In this document: piece after piece, positions 36,297 through 46,011 of the stretch | Numbering within the stretch: position 1 is the stretch's first letter | Layout: each line of letters opens with the position of its first letter | Assembly (NCBI RefSeq): GCF_029457495.1 | Contig: NZ_CP120361.1 | Coordinates: 4,542,001-4,606,000, forward strand | From: Chelativorans sp. AA-79 | GTDB taxonomy: Bacteria; Pseudomonadota; Alphaproteobacteria; Rhizobiales; Rhizobiaceae | Reading direction: 5' to 3' | DNA length: 64,000 nt | Position numbers and translations under genes: made by a program | The notes under the pieces: model-generated | The model's database searches: none | Seen by the model: the letters and a program-made list of their open reading frames with translations, nothing else | Told to the model about the DNA's origin: nothing

Positions 36297-36632
36297 ATGT
36301 CTGACACCAAACTCTTCGCGCGGAAGACGGAGGGCGAATGGACCGATCTCGGCGGCGGCAACCGCCGCCGGGTTCTGCTCCATACGGACGAGCTGATGAT
36401 GGTGGAATTCGCCTTCGAGGAGGGCGGCATCGGCGCGCCGCATTCCCACCCGCATGTGCAGGCGAGCTATGTGGCGGAAGGCAGTTTCGAGGTCACGGTA
36501 GGCGACAAGACCACGCTCCTCTCGGCGGGCGATTCCTTCATCGTGCCTTCGAATACGGTCCACGGCGTCAAAGCGCTGGAGGCGGGTCGACTGGTGGACA
36601 GTTTTACCCCGAAGCGGGCGGACTTCCTGTAA
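36297..36632 (+). CDS. kdgF: Small cupin, KdgF-like (unsaturated uronate linearisation)
   Basis: 111 residues, a single cupin barrel. PHSHPHVQASYVAEGSFEV gives metal ligands H49, H51 and Q55, and VPSNTVHGVKAL gives H89. Size and context after kduI and kduD match KdgF, which converts 4,5-unsaturated uronate rings to the open-chain substrate of KduI. It starts 10 bases after the kduD stop. A general cupin of other function cannot be excluded by sequence alone. Confidence 0.82.
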   Translation: MSDTKLFARKTEGEWTDLGGGNRRRVLLHTDELMMVEFAFEEGGIGAPHSHPHVQASYVAEGSFEVTVGDKTTLLSAGDSFIVPSNTVHGVKALEAGRLVDSFTPKRADFL

Positions 36633-36708
36633 AAGCGCTTCGGGCCCATCGGTACCGCCCGTTCCGCAGCGACGCTTGTGGCGAGCGCTTGGAGGTTCCG
36701 GGCCCCCG

Positions 36709-36739
36709 TTGACAGGGCTTCACAAAGCTGGGCCAATAT
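36709..36739 (+). promoter_or_regulatory. Candidate promoter for the macroglobulin-pbpC operon
   Basis: TTGACA at 36709-36714 and CAATAT at 36734-36739, with a 19-base spacer (CCAATA gives 18). This lies about 40 bases upstream of ATG 36781 in the 148-base gap after kdgF. The long spacer makes it tentative. Confidence 0.35.
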
Positions 36740-36780
36740 CCCCCAATGGCGCAATGTTCATTCGGCCGGGAGGGATCTCA

Positions 36781-39700
36781 ATGCGCACGGCTCCTTTGTT
36801 TTCTGCTGTTTTCATCGCCCTGCTCGCCTTCGTCATCCCGGCCGCAGCGCAGGACACCCGGCGCATCGTCACCACCCAGGACAGCGACTATTTCGGTTTC
36901 GACCTGCGCAGCGAGCAGGAGCTATCGCTGGATGAATGCGAGAGCGCCTGTCTCGGCGACCCGCAATGCCGCGCCTTCACCTACAATACGAAGGCGCGCT
37001 GGTGTTTCCTGAAGTCCGACTTCGGCACGCTCAACCGCTTTCCGGGGGCGATCGCCGGGAAAGTGGTGACCGCCAGCAGCGCGCCGGATATCGGCGCGCC
37101 GCCGCCGCTCAGCTTCGTACCCGGCCATGTCCTGCAAGAGGCCGAGCGGTATCGGCGCACGCTTCCGCAGGCCGCCGAACCAGGCCAGGAAGGGCTGGCG
37201 GCGCTCACCTCGGCGGCATCGGCGGCGATGGTCAATGGAGATGCCAGGAACGCAATGCGCGGCTACGCAGCGGCCGTCGCGGTTGATTCCAAGAATTCAG
37301 AACTCTGGGCGGAGCTTGCCCGCGCCGCAACCGCCGCAGAGCCCGACCAGAACGAGAGCCGGTACGATCTCCAGGCGGCCGCCACATCCGCCGGCGTGAT
37401 CGCCTATGAGTTGTCGCGTACGGTGCGGGATCGGGCGGGCGCGCTCGCTGCGCTTGGGGACGCGCTGCAGCAGCGCAGCCTGTTCCGGCCGGCCATCAGC
37501 GCCTATGAGGCAAGCCTCGCCTTGGAGACCTCGCCCGAGGTGGAGGCGCGTTATACCGAACTCCGGCGCACCCACGGCTTCCGTATCGTGGACCATTCCA
37601 TCGATTCCGACAGTGTGACGCCGCGCGTCTGCGTCCAGTTCTCGGAAGAACTGGTGAAGAGCGGGGTCGATTATGCGCAGTACATGACCGTCGACAACGC
37701 CCGTTCGGCCGCGATCGACCGGGGCGCCAAGGAGCTCTGCGTCAGCGGGCTCGAGCACGGGCAGCAATACCGGATCGTCGTTCGCCAGGGCCTGCCCTCG
37801 GCCATTGGAGAAGTGATCGAGAAGCCGGTGCCGCTCGAGGTCTATATCCGCGACCGCTCGCCTTCGGTGCGTTTCACCGGCGAGAACTTCGTGCTGCCGA
37901 CCAGCGCCCGGCGAGGTATCCCCATCGTTTCCGTGAACACCCCGCGCGCGAAGCTGTCGCTCTATCGCGTTGGAGATCGTTCGCTGACGAGGATTCTGAC
38001 GGAATCGAAATTCCTTCGCCAGCTCAACGACTACGAAATCGACGAGGTCGGCACTGACCTCGGTGAAGCCGTTTGGGAGGGCTCCGTCGAAATCGCCTCC
38101 GAGCTCAACAAGGACGTTGTCGCCAGCATTCCGGTGGACGAGGTGGTGCCGGAACGCAAGCCCGGCATATACATGCTGGCGGCGGTGCCCGAGGACGATG
38201 TCAGCGATGACTGGAGCAGCCGGGCCACCCAGTGGTTCCTCGTTTCCGATATCGGGCTTTCGACATTCACCGGCGATGACGGGATCTCCATCTTCGCGCG
38301 CTCGCTTGAAACGGCCGCTCCCATCGCCGGCCTGCGGGTGCGACTGCTTGCACGCAACAACGAGGTGCTGGGGGAGGCCGTCACCGACGACGAGGGCGCG
38401 GTGCGGTTCGCGCCCGGCCTCGCACGCGGACAAGCCGGGCTCTCGCCCGCGGCCATTGTCGCGCAGAAGGGTGAGGAGGACTTCGTCTTTCTCGACATGA
38501 CGCGTGCAGGCTTCGATCTTTCTGATCGCGGTGTCGCCGGCCGCCCCGCGCCCGGCCCACTGGATGCATTCGCCTGGACGGAACGCGGCATCTATCGCGC
38601 GGGCGAGACGGTGCATGCGGCGGTACTTCTGCGCGATCCGTCCGCCGAGGCGGCCGACGATCTGCCGCTCACCTTCATCTTTCAGCGTCCGGACGGCGTG
38701 GAGGAGCGTCGCATGGTCTCGCAAAGCGCAGGGCTCGGCGGTTATGCCGTCGATCTGGCGCTGCCCGAGAATGCCATGCGCGGAACGTGGGTGCTGCGCG
38801 TCCACACGGACCCGGAGCAAGCGCCGATCACCGAGAAGATGTTCCTGGTCGAGGACTTCGTGCCGGATCGGACGGAATTCGAACTGAAGGCTGCAGAAGA
38901 TACGGTGGCAATCGGCTCTTCCGTACAGGTATCGCTGGATGGGCGCTATCTCTATGGCGCGCCGGCCGCGGACCTGGTCCTCGAGGGCCAGCTGACGATC
39001 GGCACCACGCGCGAATGGCCGCGATTTCCCGGCTATGTGTTCGGTCTCGAGGACGAGGAGGACGCCGAAACCGTGCGCGTGCCGCTTGCCGGCCTTCCCA
39101 AGACGGACGCGGACGGCAAGGCGACCTTCGACGTCTTCGTCGACAGCGTGCCTGCAACGACAAGGCTGCTCAATGCCAATGTGAGCGTACAGATGCGCGA
39201 GGCCGGCGGCCGCGCGGTGGAGCGCTCGATCGATATCGCCATCGAGCCGGAGGGCGACATGATCGGGCTGAGGCCCGAATTCTCCGGCGGGCAAGTGCCG
39301 GAGGGCGGAACCGCGAGCTTCCGGATCATTGCTGCCGAATCCTCGGGTCAACGTATCGCCATGGCCGGTCTCAAATGGTCGCTCTACAGCATCGAGCGCA
39401 ATTACCAGTGGTACCGCAGCAACGGCTCATGGAACTACGAGCCCATCATCTCCACCAGCCTCATCGAGGAGGGGACAGTCTCCGCGCAGCCTGATTCGGA
39501 ACCGCAGATCAGCGTGCCGGTGAATTGGGGCCGCTACCGGCTGGAGGTGGAAGGCGCTGATCCCGGCGGGCCGGTGACCAGCGTGGAGTTCGACGCCGGC
39601 TGGTTTGTGGAGGCGACTTCGACCGAGACGCCCGATGGTCTCGAGGTGGCGCTCGACCGCGAATCCTACCAAATAGGCGATACCGCCAAGCTGAAGATCT

Positions 39701-42246
39701 CGCCGCGCTTCGCCGGCGAGGCGCTCGTAACCCTTGGCGTCGAGAGCGTCGAAAAGACCTTTACGGCGCATGTGCCGGCCGAAGGCACGACCATCGACAT
39801 TCCGGTGACGGAGGACCTGGGCGCCGGCGCCTATGTGACCGCAACCCTGATCCGACCGGGCGAAGAGGCCGACAACCGTCTGCCCATGCGAGCCATCGGC
39901 ACGCGTTGGCTGAAGGTCGATCCCGGCGAGCGCAAGCTCTCCGTCGATCTCACCCTGCCCGAAAAGGTGCGGCCCAACGAGACGCTGAGGATTCCCGTCT
40001 CCGTCGAGGGGCTTGCTGCGGACGAAGAAGCCTATGTGACGGTCGCTGCCGTCGATGTCGGCATCCTCAACCTTACGCGCTACGAAGCCCCGGATCCGGC
40101 GGGCTGGTATTTCGGGCAGCGGATGCTGGGGGTCGAGATGCGTGACATCTACGGCCGGCTGATCGACGGCTCGCTGGGTGCTGCGGGGCGGCTGCGGACC
40201 GGCGGCGACGGCGGCGGCATGACCACCTCCGGCAGCCCGCCCACCGAAAAGCTGCTCGCCTTCTTCTCCGGCGTCGTGCGGCTGGACGATCAAGGAAAGG
40301 CCGAGGTCTCGTTCGACCTGCCTCAGTTCAGCGGCACTGCGCGCATAATGGGGGTCGCCTGGTCGAAGGCCGGCATCGGCAGTGCCACGAAGGATATCAT
40401 CATCCGCGATCCCGTCGTGCTGACGACGAGCCTGCCGCGCTTCATGGCGCCGGGGGACCAGTCACGCCTGCTCCTCGAAATCGCCAACACGGACGGACCG
40501 GCCGGGGACTATACGCTTAGTGTCACGGGCGGCGATGCGGTGGAAGTCGACACGCAGGCGGTGCCGGCGAGCATCACGCTTGCGGCCGGCGGAAACACGA
40601 GTCTTTCCCTCCCCCTCTCCGCAGGTGAGCCGGGCGTAGGCAGCATCGCCCTTTCGCTCTCTCATGAATCGGGACTGAGGGTGGAGAAGTCCCTGGCGTT
40701 TCCGGTGCGGCCGGGCACCGCGCCGGTTACCACGCGGCAGACGATAACGCTCGCCGCCAATGGCGGTAGCCTGAAGATCGACGGCGGACTGCTGGGAGGC
40801 AGCTTCGTCGAGGGTTCATCGGTCGCCGTCAACGTCTCGCGGGCGGAGGCATTCGACATTCCCGCATTGCTGATGTCGCTTGACCGTTATCCCTATGGCT
40901 GCGCGGAGCAAACCACGAGCCGGGCGCTCCCACTGCTCTATGTCAGCGAACTGTCCAAGGCAGCCGGCATCGAGGACGATCCAGCACTCAAAGGCCGCAT
41001 CCACGACGCGATCAAGCGCGTGCTCTCCTTTCAGTCCTCATCCGGCAGTTTCGGGCTGTGGGGGCCTGGCTCCGGCGATCTCTGGCTCGACGCCTATGTC
41101 TCGGACTTCCTGACGCGGGCGCGCGAGCAGGGTTTTGCGGTGCCGGACCTCGCCATGAACCAGGCGTTGCAGAACCTGCAGAACTCGCTGGCCTACGACA
41201 CCGATGTCGCCGGCAACGGCAACGAGATCGCCTATGCGCACTATGTGCTCGCGCGCAACCGAAGGGCATCGGCGGGTGACCTGCGCTACTATGTCGACAC
41301 ACGGCTCGATGAATTTGCGACGCCGATCGCCCGTGCTCAGCTTGCGGCCGCACTCGCACTTTACGGCGATGTGCAGCGCGCGGAGACCGCCTTCGGCTCA
41401 GCCCTGCGGCTTGCGCAATCATCCGATAACGCCTTGAGCGCCCGTTCGGACTACGGCTCGGCCCTGCGCGACGGGGCCGCCATGCTGGCGCTCGCCGCCG
41501 AAAGCCGGCCTGAACCGGTGCTCGTTCCGCAAATGATCAGCCTCGTCTCGGAAATCCGCAGCCGGACCAATTATCTGAGCACGCAAGACGAAGCCTGGAT
41601 GCTTCTTGCCGCCCGTGCGCTCAAGGAGGCAAGCAGCGACATCAGCCTCGCGGTCGACGGTGCCCCTCATTCCGGCGCTTTCGCCCACCGGCTCTCCGGC
41701 GAGGATATTGCCGTAACACCCATCACCGTCGCCAACAGGGGTGCGGAGTCGATCGATGCGATCGTCACGGTGGTTGCATCTCCCCAGGTTCCCCTGCCCG
41801 CCGGCGGTGATGGTTTCACCATCAAGCGCACCTACTACCGGTTGGACGGTGCCGAGGCGAATGTGTCGGAGGCCCGGCAGAACGAACGCTTCGTGGCCGT
41901 TCTGGAAATCACGGAAGACAATGCATGGCCGTCGCGCGTGCTCGTTTCCGACCTTCTGCCCGCCGGCTTCGAAATCGACAATCCGCGGCTCGTCGACAGC
42001 GCGCAGCTCGAAAACTTCGAGTGGCTCGGCGAGATCGATGCGGTGCATACGGAGTTCCGGGACGACCGCTTCATCGCCGCGTTCGACCGGGACGCCGACA
42101 GCGAACGCTCCTTCAGGCTGGCCTATGTGGTGCGCGCGGTCGCGCCGGGCATCTATATCCACCCTGCCGCAAGCGTGGAAGACATGTACCGCCCGCAGCT
42201 TTCCGCACGCACTGCAACCGGCTTTATGGAGATCAAGGGGAAGTAG
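36781..42246 (+). CDS. Bacterial alpha-2-macroglobulin with PAN domain and thioester
   Basis: 1821 residues. Sec signal peptide MRTAPLFSAVFIALLAFVIPAAAQ without a lipobox cysteine, so it is probably soluble and periplasmic, not a lipoprotein as in E. coli YfhM. A PAN/apple domain (about 38-85: LDECESACLGDPQCRAFTY...WCFLK) is followed by a helical segment, MG domains with a bait-like region, the A2M domain (KVRPNETLRIPVSVEG; SFDLPQFSGTARIMGVAWSKA) and the thioester motif CAEQ at 1374-1377. Such proteins trap proteases that enter the periplasm. ATG 36781 follows GGGAGGGATCTCA; pbpC follows after 4 bases. The family pairing with pbpC is well known. Confidence 0.93.
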   Translation: MRTAPLFSAVFIALLAFVIPAAAQDTRRIVTTQDSDYFGFDLRSEQELSLDECESACLGDPQCRAFTYNTKARWCFLKSDFGTLNRFPGAIAGKVVTASSAPDIGAPPPLSFVPGHVLQEAERYRRTLPQAAEPGQEGLAALTSAASAAMVNGDARNAMRGYAAAVAVDSKNSELWAELARAATAAEPDQNESRYDLQAAATSAGVIAYELSRTVRDRAGALAALGDALQQRSLFRPAISAYEASLALETSPEVEARYTELRRTHGFRIVDHSIDSDSVTPRVCVQFSEELVKSGVDYAQYMTVDNARSAAIDRGAKELCVSGLEHGQQYRIVVRQGLPSAIGEVIEKPVPLEVYIRDRSPSVRFTGENFVLPTSARRGIPIVSVNTPRAKLSLYRVGDRSLTRILTESKFLRQLNDYEIDEVGTDLGEAVWEGSVEIASELNKDVVASIPVDEVVPERKPGIYMLAAVPEDDVSDDWSSRATQWFLVSDIGLSTFTGDDGISIFARSLETAAPIAGLRVRLLARNNEVLGEAVTDDEGAVRFAPGLARGQAGLSPAAIVAQKGEEDFVFLDMTRAGFDLSDRGVAGRPAPGPLDAFAWTERGIYRAGETVHAAVLLRDPSAEAADDLPLTFIFQRPDGVEERRMVSQSAGLGGYAVDLALPENAMRGTWVLRVHTDPEQAPITEKMFLVEDFVPDRTEFELKAAEDTVAIGSSVQVSLDGRYLYGAPAADLVLEGQLTIGTTREWPRFPGYVFGLEDEEDAETVRVPLAGLPKTDADGKATFDVFVDSVPATTRLLNANVSVQMREAGGRAVERSIDIAIEPEGDMIGLRPEFSGGQVPEGGTASFRIIAAESSGQRIAMAGLKWSLYSIERNYQWYRSNGSWNYEPIISTSLIEEGTVSAQPDSEPQISVPVNWGRYRLEVEGADPGGPVTSVEFDAGWFVEATSTETPDGLEVALDRESYQIGDTAKLKISPRFAGEALVTLGVESVEKTFTAHVPAEGTTIDIPVTEDLGAGAYVTATLIRPGEEADNRLPMRAIGTRWLKVDPGERKLSVDLTLPEKVRPNETLRIPVSVEGLAADEEAYVTVAAVDVGILNLTRYEAPDPAGWYFGQRMLGVEMRDIYGRLIDGSLGAAGRLRTGGDGGGMTTSGSPPTEKLLAFFSGVVRLDDQGKAEVSFDLPQFSGTARIMGVAWSKAGIGSATKDIIIRDPVVLTTSLPRFMAPGDQSRLLLEIANTDGPAGDYTLSVTGGDAVEVDTQAVPASITLAAGGNTSLSLPLSAGEPGVGSIALSLSHESGLRVEKSLAFPVRPGTAPVTTRQTITLAANGGSLKIDGGLLGGSFVEGSSVAVNVSRAEAFDIPALLMSLDRYPYGCAEQTTSRALPLLYVSELSKAAGIEDDPALKGRIHDAIKRVLSFQSSSGSFGLWGPGSGDLWLDAYVSDFLTRAREQGFAVPDLAMNQALQNLQNSLAYDTDVAGNGNEIAYAHYVLARNRRASAGDLRYYVDTRLDEFATPIARAQLAAALALYGDVQRAETAFGSALRLAQSSDNALSARSDYGSALRDGAAMLALAAESRPEPVLVPQMISLVSEIRSRTNYLSTQDEAWMLLAARALKEASSDISLAVDGAPHSGAFAHRLSGEDIAVTPITVANRGAESIDAIVTVVASPQVPLPAGGDGFTIKRTYYRLDGAEANVSEARQNERFVAVLEITEDNAWPSRVLVSDLLPAGFEIDNPRLVDSAQLENFEWLGEIDAVHTEFRDDRFIAAFDRDADSERSFRLAYVVRAVAPGIYIHPAASVEDMYRPQLSARTATGFMEIKGK

Positions 42247-42250
42247 GGCA

Positions 42251-44356
42251 GTGGACCGGAGAGGCGCCTGGCGGGCATGGGCGAAGCGTGCAGGCATCAC
42301 CGGCGCCGTGCTGGCTGTCGTGCTCACCATCGGTGCAATTTCCCTCGATCACCTCGACAAGGCCTATCCGCCGCCGCTTGAAAACGTAAGCGCGCTCTCG
42401 CACGAGGTGGTGGACCGCAATGGAGCACTGCTGCGCGTTTATACGGCATCCGACGGGCGCTGGCGGCTGAAGGCCGATATCGACAGGCTCGACCCGCAGT
42501 TCGTCGAGATGCTCATCACCTATGAAGACCGCCGCTTCTGGTCGCACCCGGGGGTCGATCCCGCAGCGCTCGCTCGCGCGGCCGTTCAGCTTCTCGTGAA
42601 TGGGCGCATCGTGTCGGGCGGCTCCACGCTTTCCATGCAGCTTGCGCGCCTCATCGAGCCGCGGGAGGAACGGAGCTTCTCCGCGAAATTCCGCCAGATC
42701 GCGCGTGCGCTGCAGATCGAGCGGCGGCTTGCAAAGCGCGAGATCCTCGAGCGCTATCTGACGCTTGCGCCTTACGGCGGCAATCTGGAAGGCGTGCGCG
42801 CGGCGAGCCTCGCCTGGTTCGGCAAGGAGCCGCAGAAGCTTGCGCTCTCGGAGGCGGCCCTTCTGGTCGCCTTGCCACAATCACCGGAGGCGAGACGTCC
42901 CGACCGCCATCCGGAAATGGCGGAAGCGGCCCGCGACAGGGTGCTTGCCCGTGTGGCGAAGGCGGGGATCATCGCCGAAGGAGAGGTCGAACGCGCCTCC
43001 CGCGCGCAGATCGCGACGCGGCGCCTGCCGATGCCCGCCTTTGCCGCGCATCTGGCCGACGCAGCGCTGCGAACCGCGCCGGAGAGGCGGCGCATCCCGC
43101 TGCTCATCGACAGAGGCGCACAGTCCGCCCTCGAGGCCGTCGCCCGGGAGGGAGCGCAGCGGCTGGGGCAGAAAGTTTCCGTTGCCATGATCATGGCCGA
43201 TGCGCGCTCCGGAGCGGTGCTCGCGCGGGTGGGATCGGCGGGTTATTTCGACAGCGCGCGTGCCGGCTGGATCGATATGAGCGTGGCGCAACGCTCACCG
43301 GGCTCCACCCTGAAGCCCTTCATTTACGGGCTTGCCATGGAAGACGGCCTCGTGATGCAGGCGACGATGATCGAGGACCGCCCGGGCAATTTCCACGGCT
43401 ACCGGCCGCGGAACTTCGACATGGAATACCAGGGCGACGTGACGGTTCGACAGGCCCTGCAGATGTCGCTCAATGTGCCGGCGATCCGTTTGCTCGACGC
43501 GGTGGGGCCTGCCCGGCTGGTTTCACGGCTAAGGCGGGCGGGCGTGGAGCTCGCACTTCCCAAGGGCGAGGCGCCGGGGCTTGCGATCGGGCTCGGCGGT
43601 GCGGGCCTCACGCTCGAAGCGCTCGTGCAGGCATATACCGCGCTCGCCGATCGCGGCGAAGCATCGGCGCTTCGCTACTCCGCGGAGGAATCCGGTGACA
43701 CGCCCCTTTCCGCGGCGGTGCTGACCCCGCAGGCCACGTGGCAAATCGCCGACATGCTTTCCGGCGTGGCCCCGCCGCAGGGCGCGCCGCGCTTGGGCAT
43801 CGCCTATAAGACGGGCACGTCCTACGGCTATCGCGACGCGTGGGCCGTAGGTTATGACGGCCGCCACGTGCTGGGGGTATGGGTGGGCCGGCCGGACGGG
43901 GGCTCGGTGCCCGGCCTCACCGGCTATCTCGCCGCCGCGCCGATCCTGTTCGAGGCCTTTTCCCGCTCCGGCACCGGCATCACGCCGTTGCCGCCCGCGC
44001 CCGCCGGCGCAATCCGGCTGGCGGCCGCCGAACTGCCCCTCTCCCTTCGCCGCTTCTCCTCACCCCATGTCACGCCGATGGCCGGCGCGCCGGTGGAAGC
44101 CGCTCCCGAGATCGTGTTTCCGCCCGAAGGCGCGCGCATCGACCTCGGCTTTTCCGGCGGCACCGACGCGTCACGCCTGGCCCTCAAGATCATCGGCGGG
44201 CGGGCTCCCTTCCGGTGGCTAGCCAATGGCAGGCCGCTCGCCGAGACCTTCCGCCGCCGTACGGCGTCATGGAAGCCCGACGGCGGCGGCACATCGACGC
44301 TCACCGTCATCGATGCCGCCGGGCGAACCGCCAGTGTCCGCGTTTTCCTGGAATAG
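42251..44356 (+). CDS. pbpC: Penicillin-binding protein 1C
   Basis: 701 residues. One N-terminal membrane anchor (AGITGAVLAVVLTIGAISL); a GT51 glycosyltransferase domain with catalytic glutamate E92 in TYEDRRFWSHPGVDP and GGSTLSMQLAR; a transpeptidase domain with active-site S352 in SPGSTLKPFIYG and the KTGT motif near 520; and a C-terminal PBP1C-type domain ending in an Ig-like fold. GTG 42251 was chosen for a 4-base gap after the macroglobulin stop and a short charged N-terminus. The pair is thought to repair envelope breaches while the macroglobulin traps proteases. Confidence 0.95.
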   Translation: MDRRGAWRAWAKRAGITGAVLAVVLTIGAISLDHLDKAYPPPLENVSALSHEVVDRNGALLRVYTASDGRWRLKADIDRLDPQFVEMLITYEDRRFWSHPGVDPAALARAAVQLLVNGRIVSGGSTLSMQLARLIEPREERSFSAKFRQIARALQIERRLAKREILERYLTLAPYGGNLEGVRAASLAWFGKEPQKLALSEAALLVALPQSPEARRPDRHPEMAEAARDRVLARVAKAGIIAEGEVERASRAQIATRRLPMPAFAAHLADAALRTAPERRRIPLLIDRGAQSALEAVAREGAQRLGQKVSVAMIMADARSGAVLARVGSAGYFDSARAGWIDMSVAQRSPGSTLKPFIYGLAMEDGLVMQATMIEDRPGNFHGYRPRNFDMEYQGDVTVRQALQMSLNVPAIRLLDAVGPARLVSRLRRAGVELALPKGEAPGLAIGLGGAGLTLEALVQAYTALADRGEASALRYSAEESGDTPLSAAVLTPQATWQIADMLSGVAPPQGAPRLGIAYKTGTSYGYRDAWAVGYDGRHVLGVWVGRPDGGSVPGLTGYLAAAPILFEAFSRSGTGITPLPPAPAGAIRLAAAELPLSLRRFSSPHVTPMAGAPVEAAPEIVFPPEGARIDLGFSGGTDASRLALKIIGGRAPFRWLANGRPLAETFRRRTASWKPDGGGTSTLTVIDAAGRTASVRVFLE

Positions 44357-44357
44357 C

Positions 44358-44394
44358 GAGCGGAATGCGTTCGCCTGGCTCACGCGTTCCGCTC
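44358..44394 (+). terminator. Terminator hairpin after pbpC
   Basis: A 12-bp stem, GAGCGGAATGCG pairing with CGCGTTCCGCTC (one G-T pair), with a 13-base loop, beginning 2 bases after the pbpC stop and followed by a T-rich TATCTCTTTG. It should end the macroglobulin-pbpC transcript and may also work in reverse for spoVR. Confidence 0.75.
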
Positions 44395-44422
44395 TATCTC
44401 TTTGCCTCAGCACGCACTCGTG

Positions 44423-44449
44423 CGACGGCAGGTGATTCCACCTGCGTCG
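44423..44449 (-). terminator. Hairpin after the prkA-DUF444-spoVR operon
   Basis: GCAGGTG-ATTC-CACCTGC with a further 4-bp CGAC/GTCG extension across a 1-base bulge. It starts 9 bases beyond the spoVR stop on the minus strand. The following sequence is not T-rich, so intrinsic termination is uncertain; the convergent hairpin at 44358 may complete it. Confidence 0.6.
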
Positions 44450-44457
44450 AATATGCC

Positions 44458-46005
44458 CTAACCCGACCGTGCCGAGGTCTCGTAGAGCGTGGCCCCGGTG
44501 GCGGCGTCCACCCCGACGAGGCTTACGTCGTAGCCCCAAAGGCGGCAGACATGGCGCAGCGTCGCATCACGGTTCTCCTCTTCCAGGAGCACCCCGTGCT
44601 TCACGTTCTGCTGCAGGCGTAGCTGGCGGTCACCCAGAAGATCCACATCCACCACCTGGATATCCGGCTGATTCACGCCGATATCGTAGCTGCGGGCAAG
44701 AGCTGCGCGGATGGCCCCGTAGCCTTGCTCATTGTGAATGGATGCCACTTCGCAATAGGGATCGCTCGACTTGTCCCTCAAGAGGAAAAGCCGGAAATTG
44801 CGGATCATCGCGGGGCTCAGATATTGCAGGATGAAGGACTCGTCGCGATGGTTGGCCCAGGCATCGAGCAGCGTGTCGCGCCAATTCCCCGTTCCGGCGA
44901 TCTCGGGGAACCAGTCGCGGTCCTCGGGCGTGGGATCGTCGCAGATGCGCTGTATGTCGCGCATAAGGGCGAATCCCAGCGCATAGGGATTGATCCCGGG
45001 AAAGCGCGGATCGTCGAAATCGGGCTGGAAAACGACGTTCGAGTGGCTCTGGAGGATCTCCAGCATGGCCCCCTCCGTGATCTTCCCCTGATCGTAAAGC
45101 CTGTTCAGGATGTAATAGTGGACGAAGGTGGCGCAGCCCTCGTTCATCACCTTGGTCTGGCGCTGAGGATAGAAGTATTGTGCGATCACGCGCACGATGC
45201 GCAGGAGTTCCCGCTGCCAGGGCTGCAGGATGAGACTGTTCTTCTCCAGGAAATAGAGCAGGTTCTCTTCCGGCAGATTCAGCCTTTTCTTCCGTTCGGC
45301 CGTTTGCTCCTCGTCCTCGTCGGCGGGTTCGCCGGAACTCTTTGGAGGGAGCGTGCGCCAGAGATCGCTGTATGTCTGTTCCTCATATTCCAGCCGCTCA
45401 CGGGCACGCTCGCGCTCCTGCTCGGAGGAGAGGCGCGGCGGGCGGCGATAACGGAACACCCCCTGGTCCATCAGCGCGTGGGCGGAATCCAGAATGGCCT
45501 CGACCGCCGGGGTGCCGTGGCGCTCCTCGCACTTCACTATGTATTTCTTGGCGAACTCCATATAGCTCAGGATGGAACTCGCATCGGTCCACTGCTGGAA
45601 CAGATAGTTGTTCTTGAAGAAGTGGTTGTGACCGAAGGAGGCATGCGCCGTCACCAAGGCCTGCATCGCCATGGTGTTCTCCTCCATCAGATAGGCAATG
45701 CAGGGACTGGAATTGATCACAAGCTCATAGGCGAGGCCCCGCCGGCCTGAGCGGTAGAGGTTTTCCTCGAAGACGAAGCGCTTGCCGAAGGACCAGTGCT
45801 GATACATCAGCGGCATGCCGACCGAGGAATAGGCATCGAGCATCTGCTCGGAGGAGATGATCTCGAGCTGATTGGGGTAGACGTCGAGCTTCAGTTCCTC
45901 GAGCGCAATCTCCTCGATGGCATCGTAGGTGCGCGACAGGGTCGCGAAATTCCAATCGGAGCCGCTGAAGAGGAGCTTCGAATCTGCTGTCTTGGTGGCG
46001 GACAT
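44458..46005 (-). CDS. SpoVR-family protein (YcgB-like)
   Basis: 515 residues, soluble, the usual SpoVR length. Recognised by DWNFATLSRTYDAIEEIA near the start, INSSPCIAYLMEENTMAMQ, HASFGHNHFFKNNYLFQQWT, and NEGCATFVHYYILNRLYDQG in the centre. Molecular function is not known; the family is linked to stress survival and sporulation-like programs. ATG 46005 was chosen; a TTG at 46011 directly follows the DUF444 stop and would add two residues. It is the third gene of the prkA operon, a conserved trio in proteobacteria. Confidence 0.93.
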   Translation of the reverse strand: MSATKTADSKLLFSGSDWNFATLSRTYDAIEEIALEELKLDVYPNQLEIISSEQMLDAYSSVGMPLMYQHWSFGKRFVFEENLYRSGRRGLAYELVINSSPCIAYLMEENTMAMQALVTAHASFGHNHFFKNNYLFQQWTDASSILSYMEFAKKYIVKCEERHGTPAVEAILDSAHALMDQGVFRYRRPPRLSSEQERERARERLEYEEQTYSDLWRTLPPKSSGEPADEDEEQTAERKKRLNLPEENLLYFLEKNSLILQPWQRELLRIVRVIAQYFYPQRQTKVMNEGCATFVHYYILNRLYDQGKITEGAMLEILQSHSNVVFQPDFDDPRFPGINPYALGFALMRDIQRICDDPTPEDRDWFPEIAGTGNWRDTLLDAWANHRDESFILQYLSPAMIRNFRLFLLRDKSSDPYCEVASIHNEQGYGAIRAALARSYDIGVNQPDIQVVDVDLLGDRQLRLQQNVKHGVLLEEENRDATLRHVCRLWGYDVSLVGVDAATGATLYETSARSG

Positions 46006-46011
46006 GTCCAA

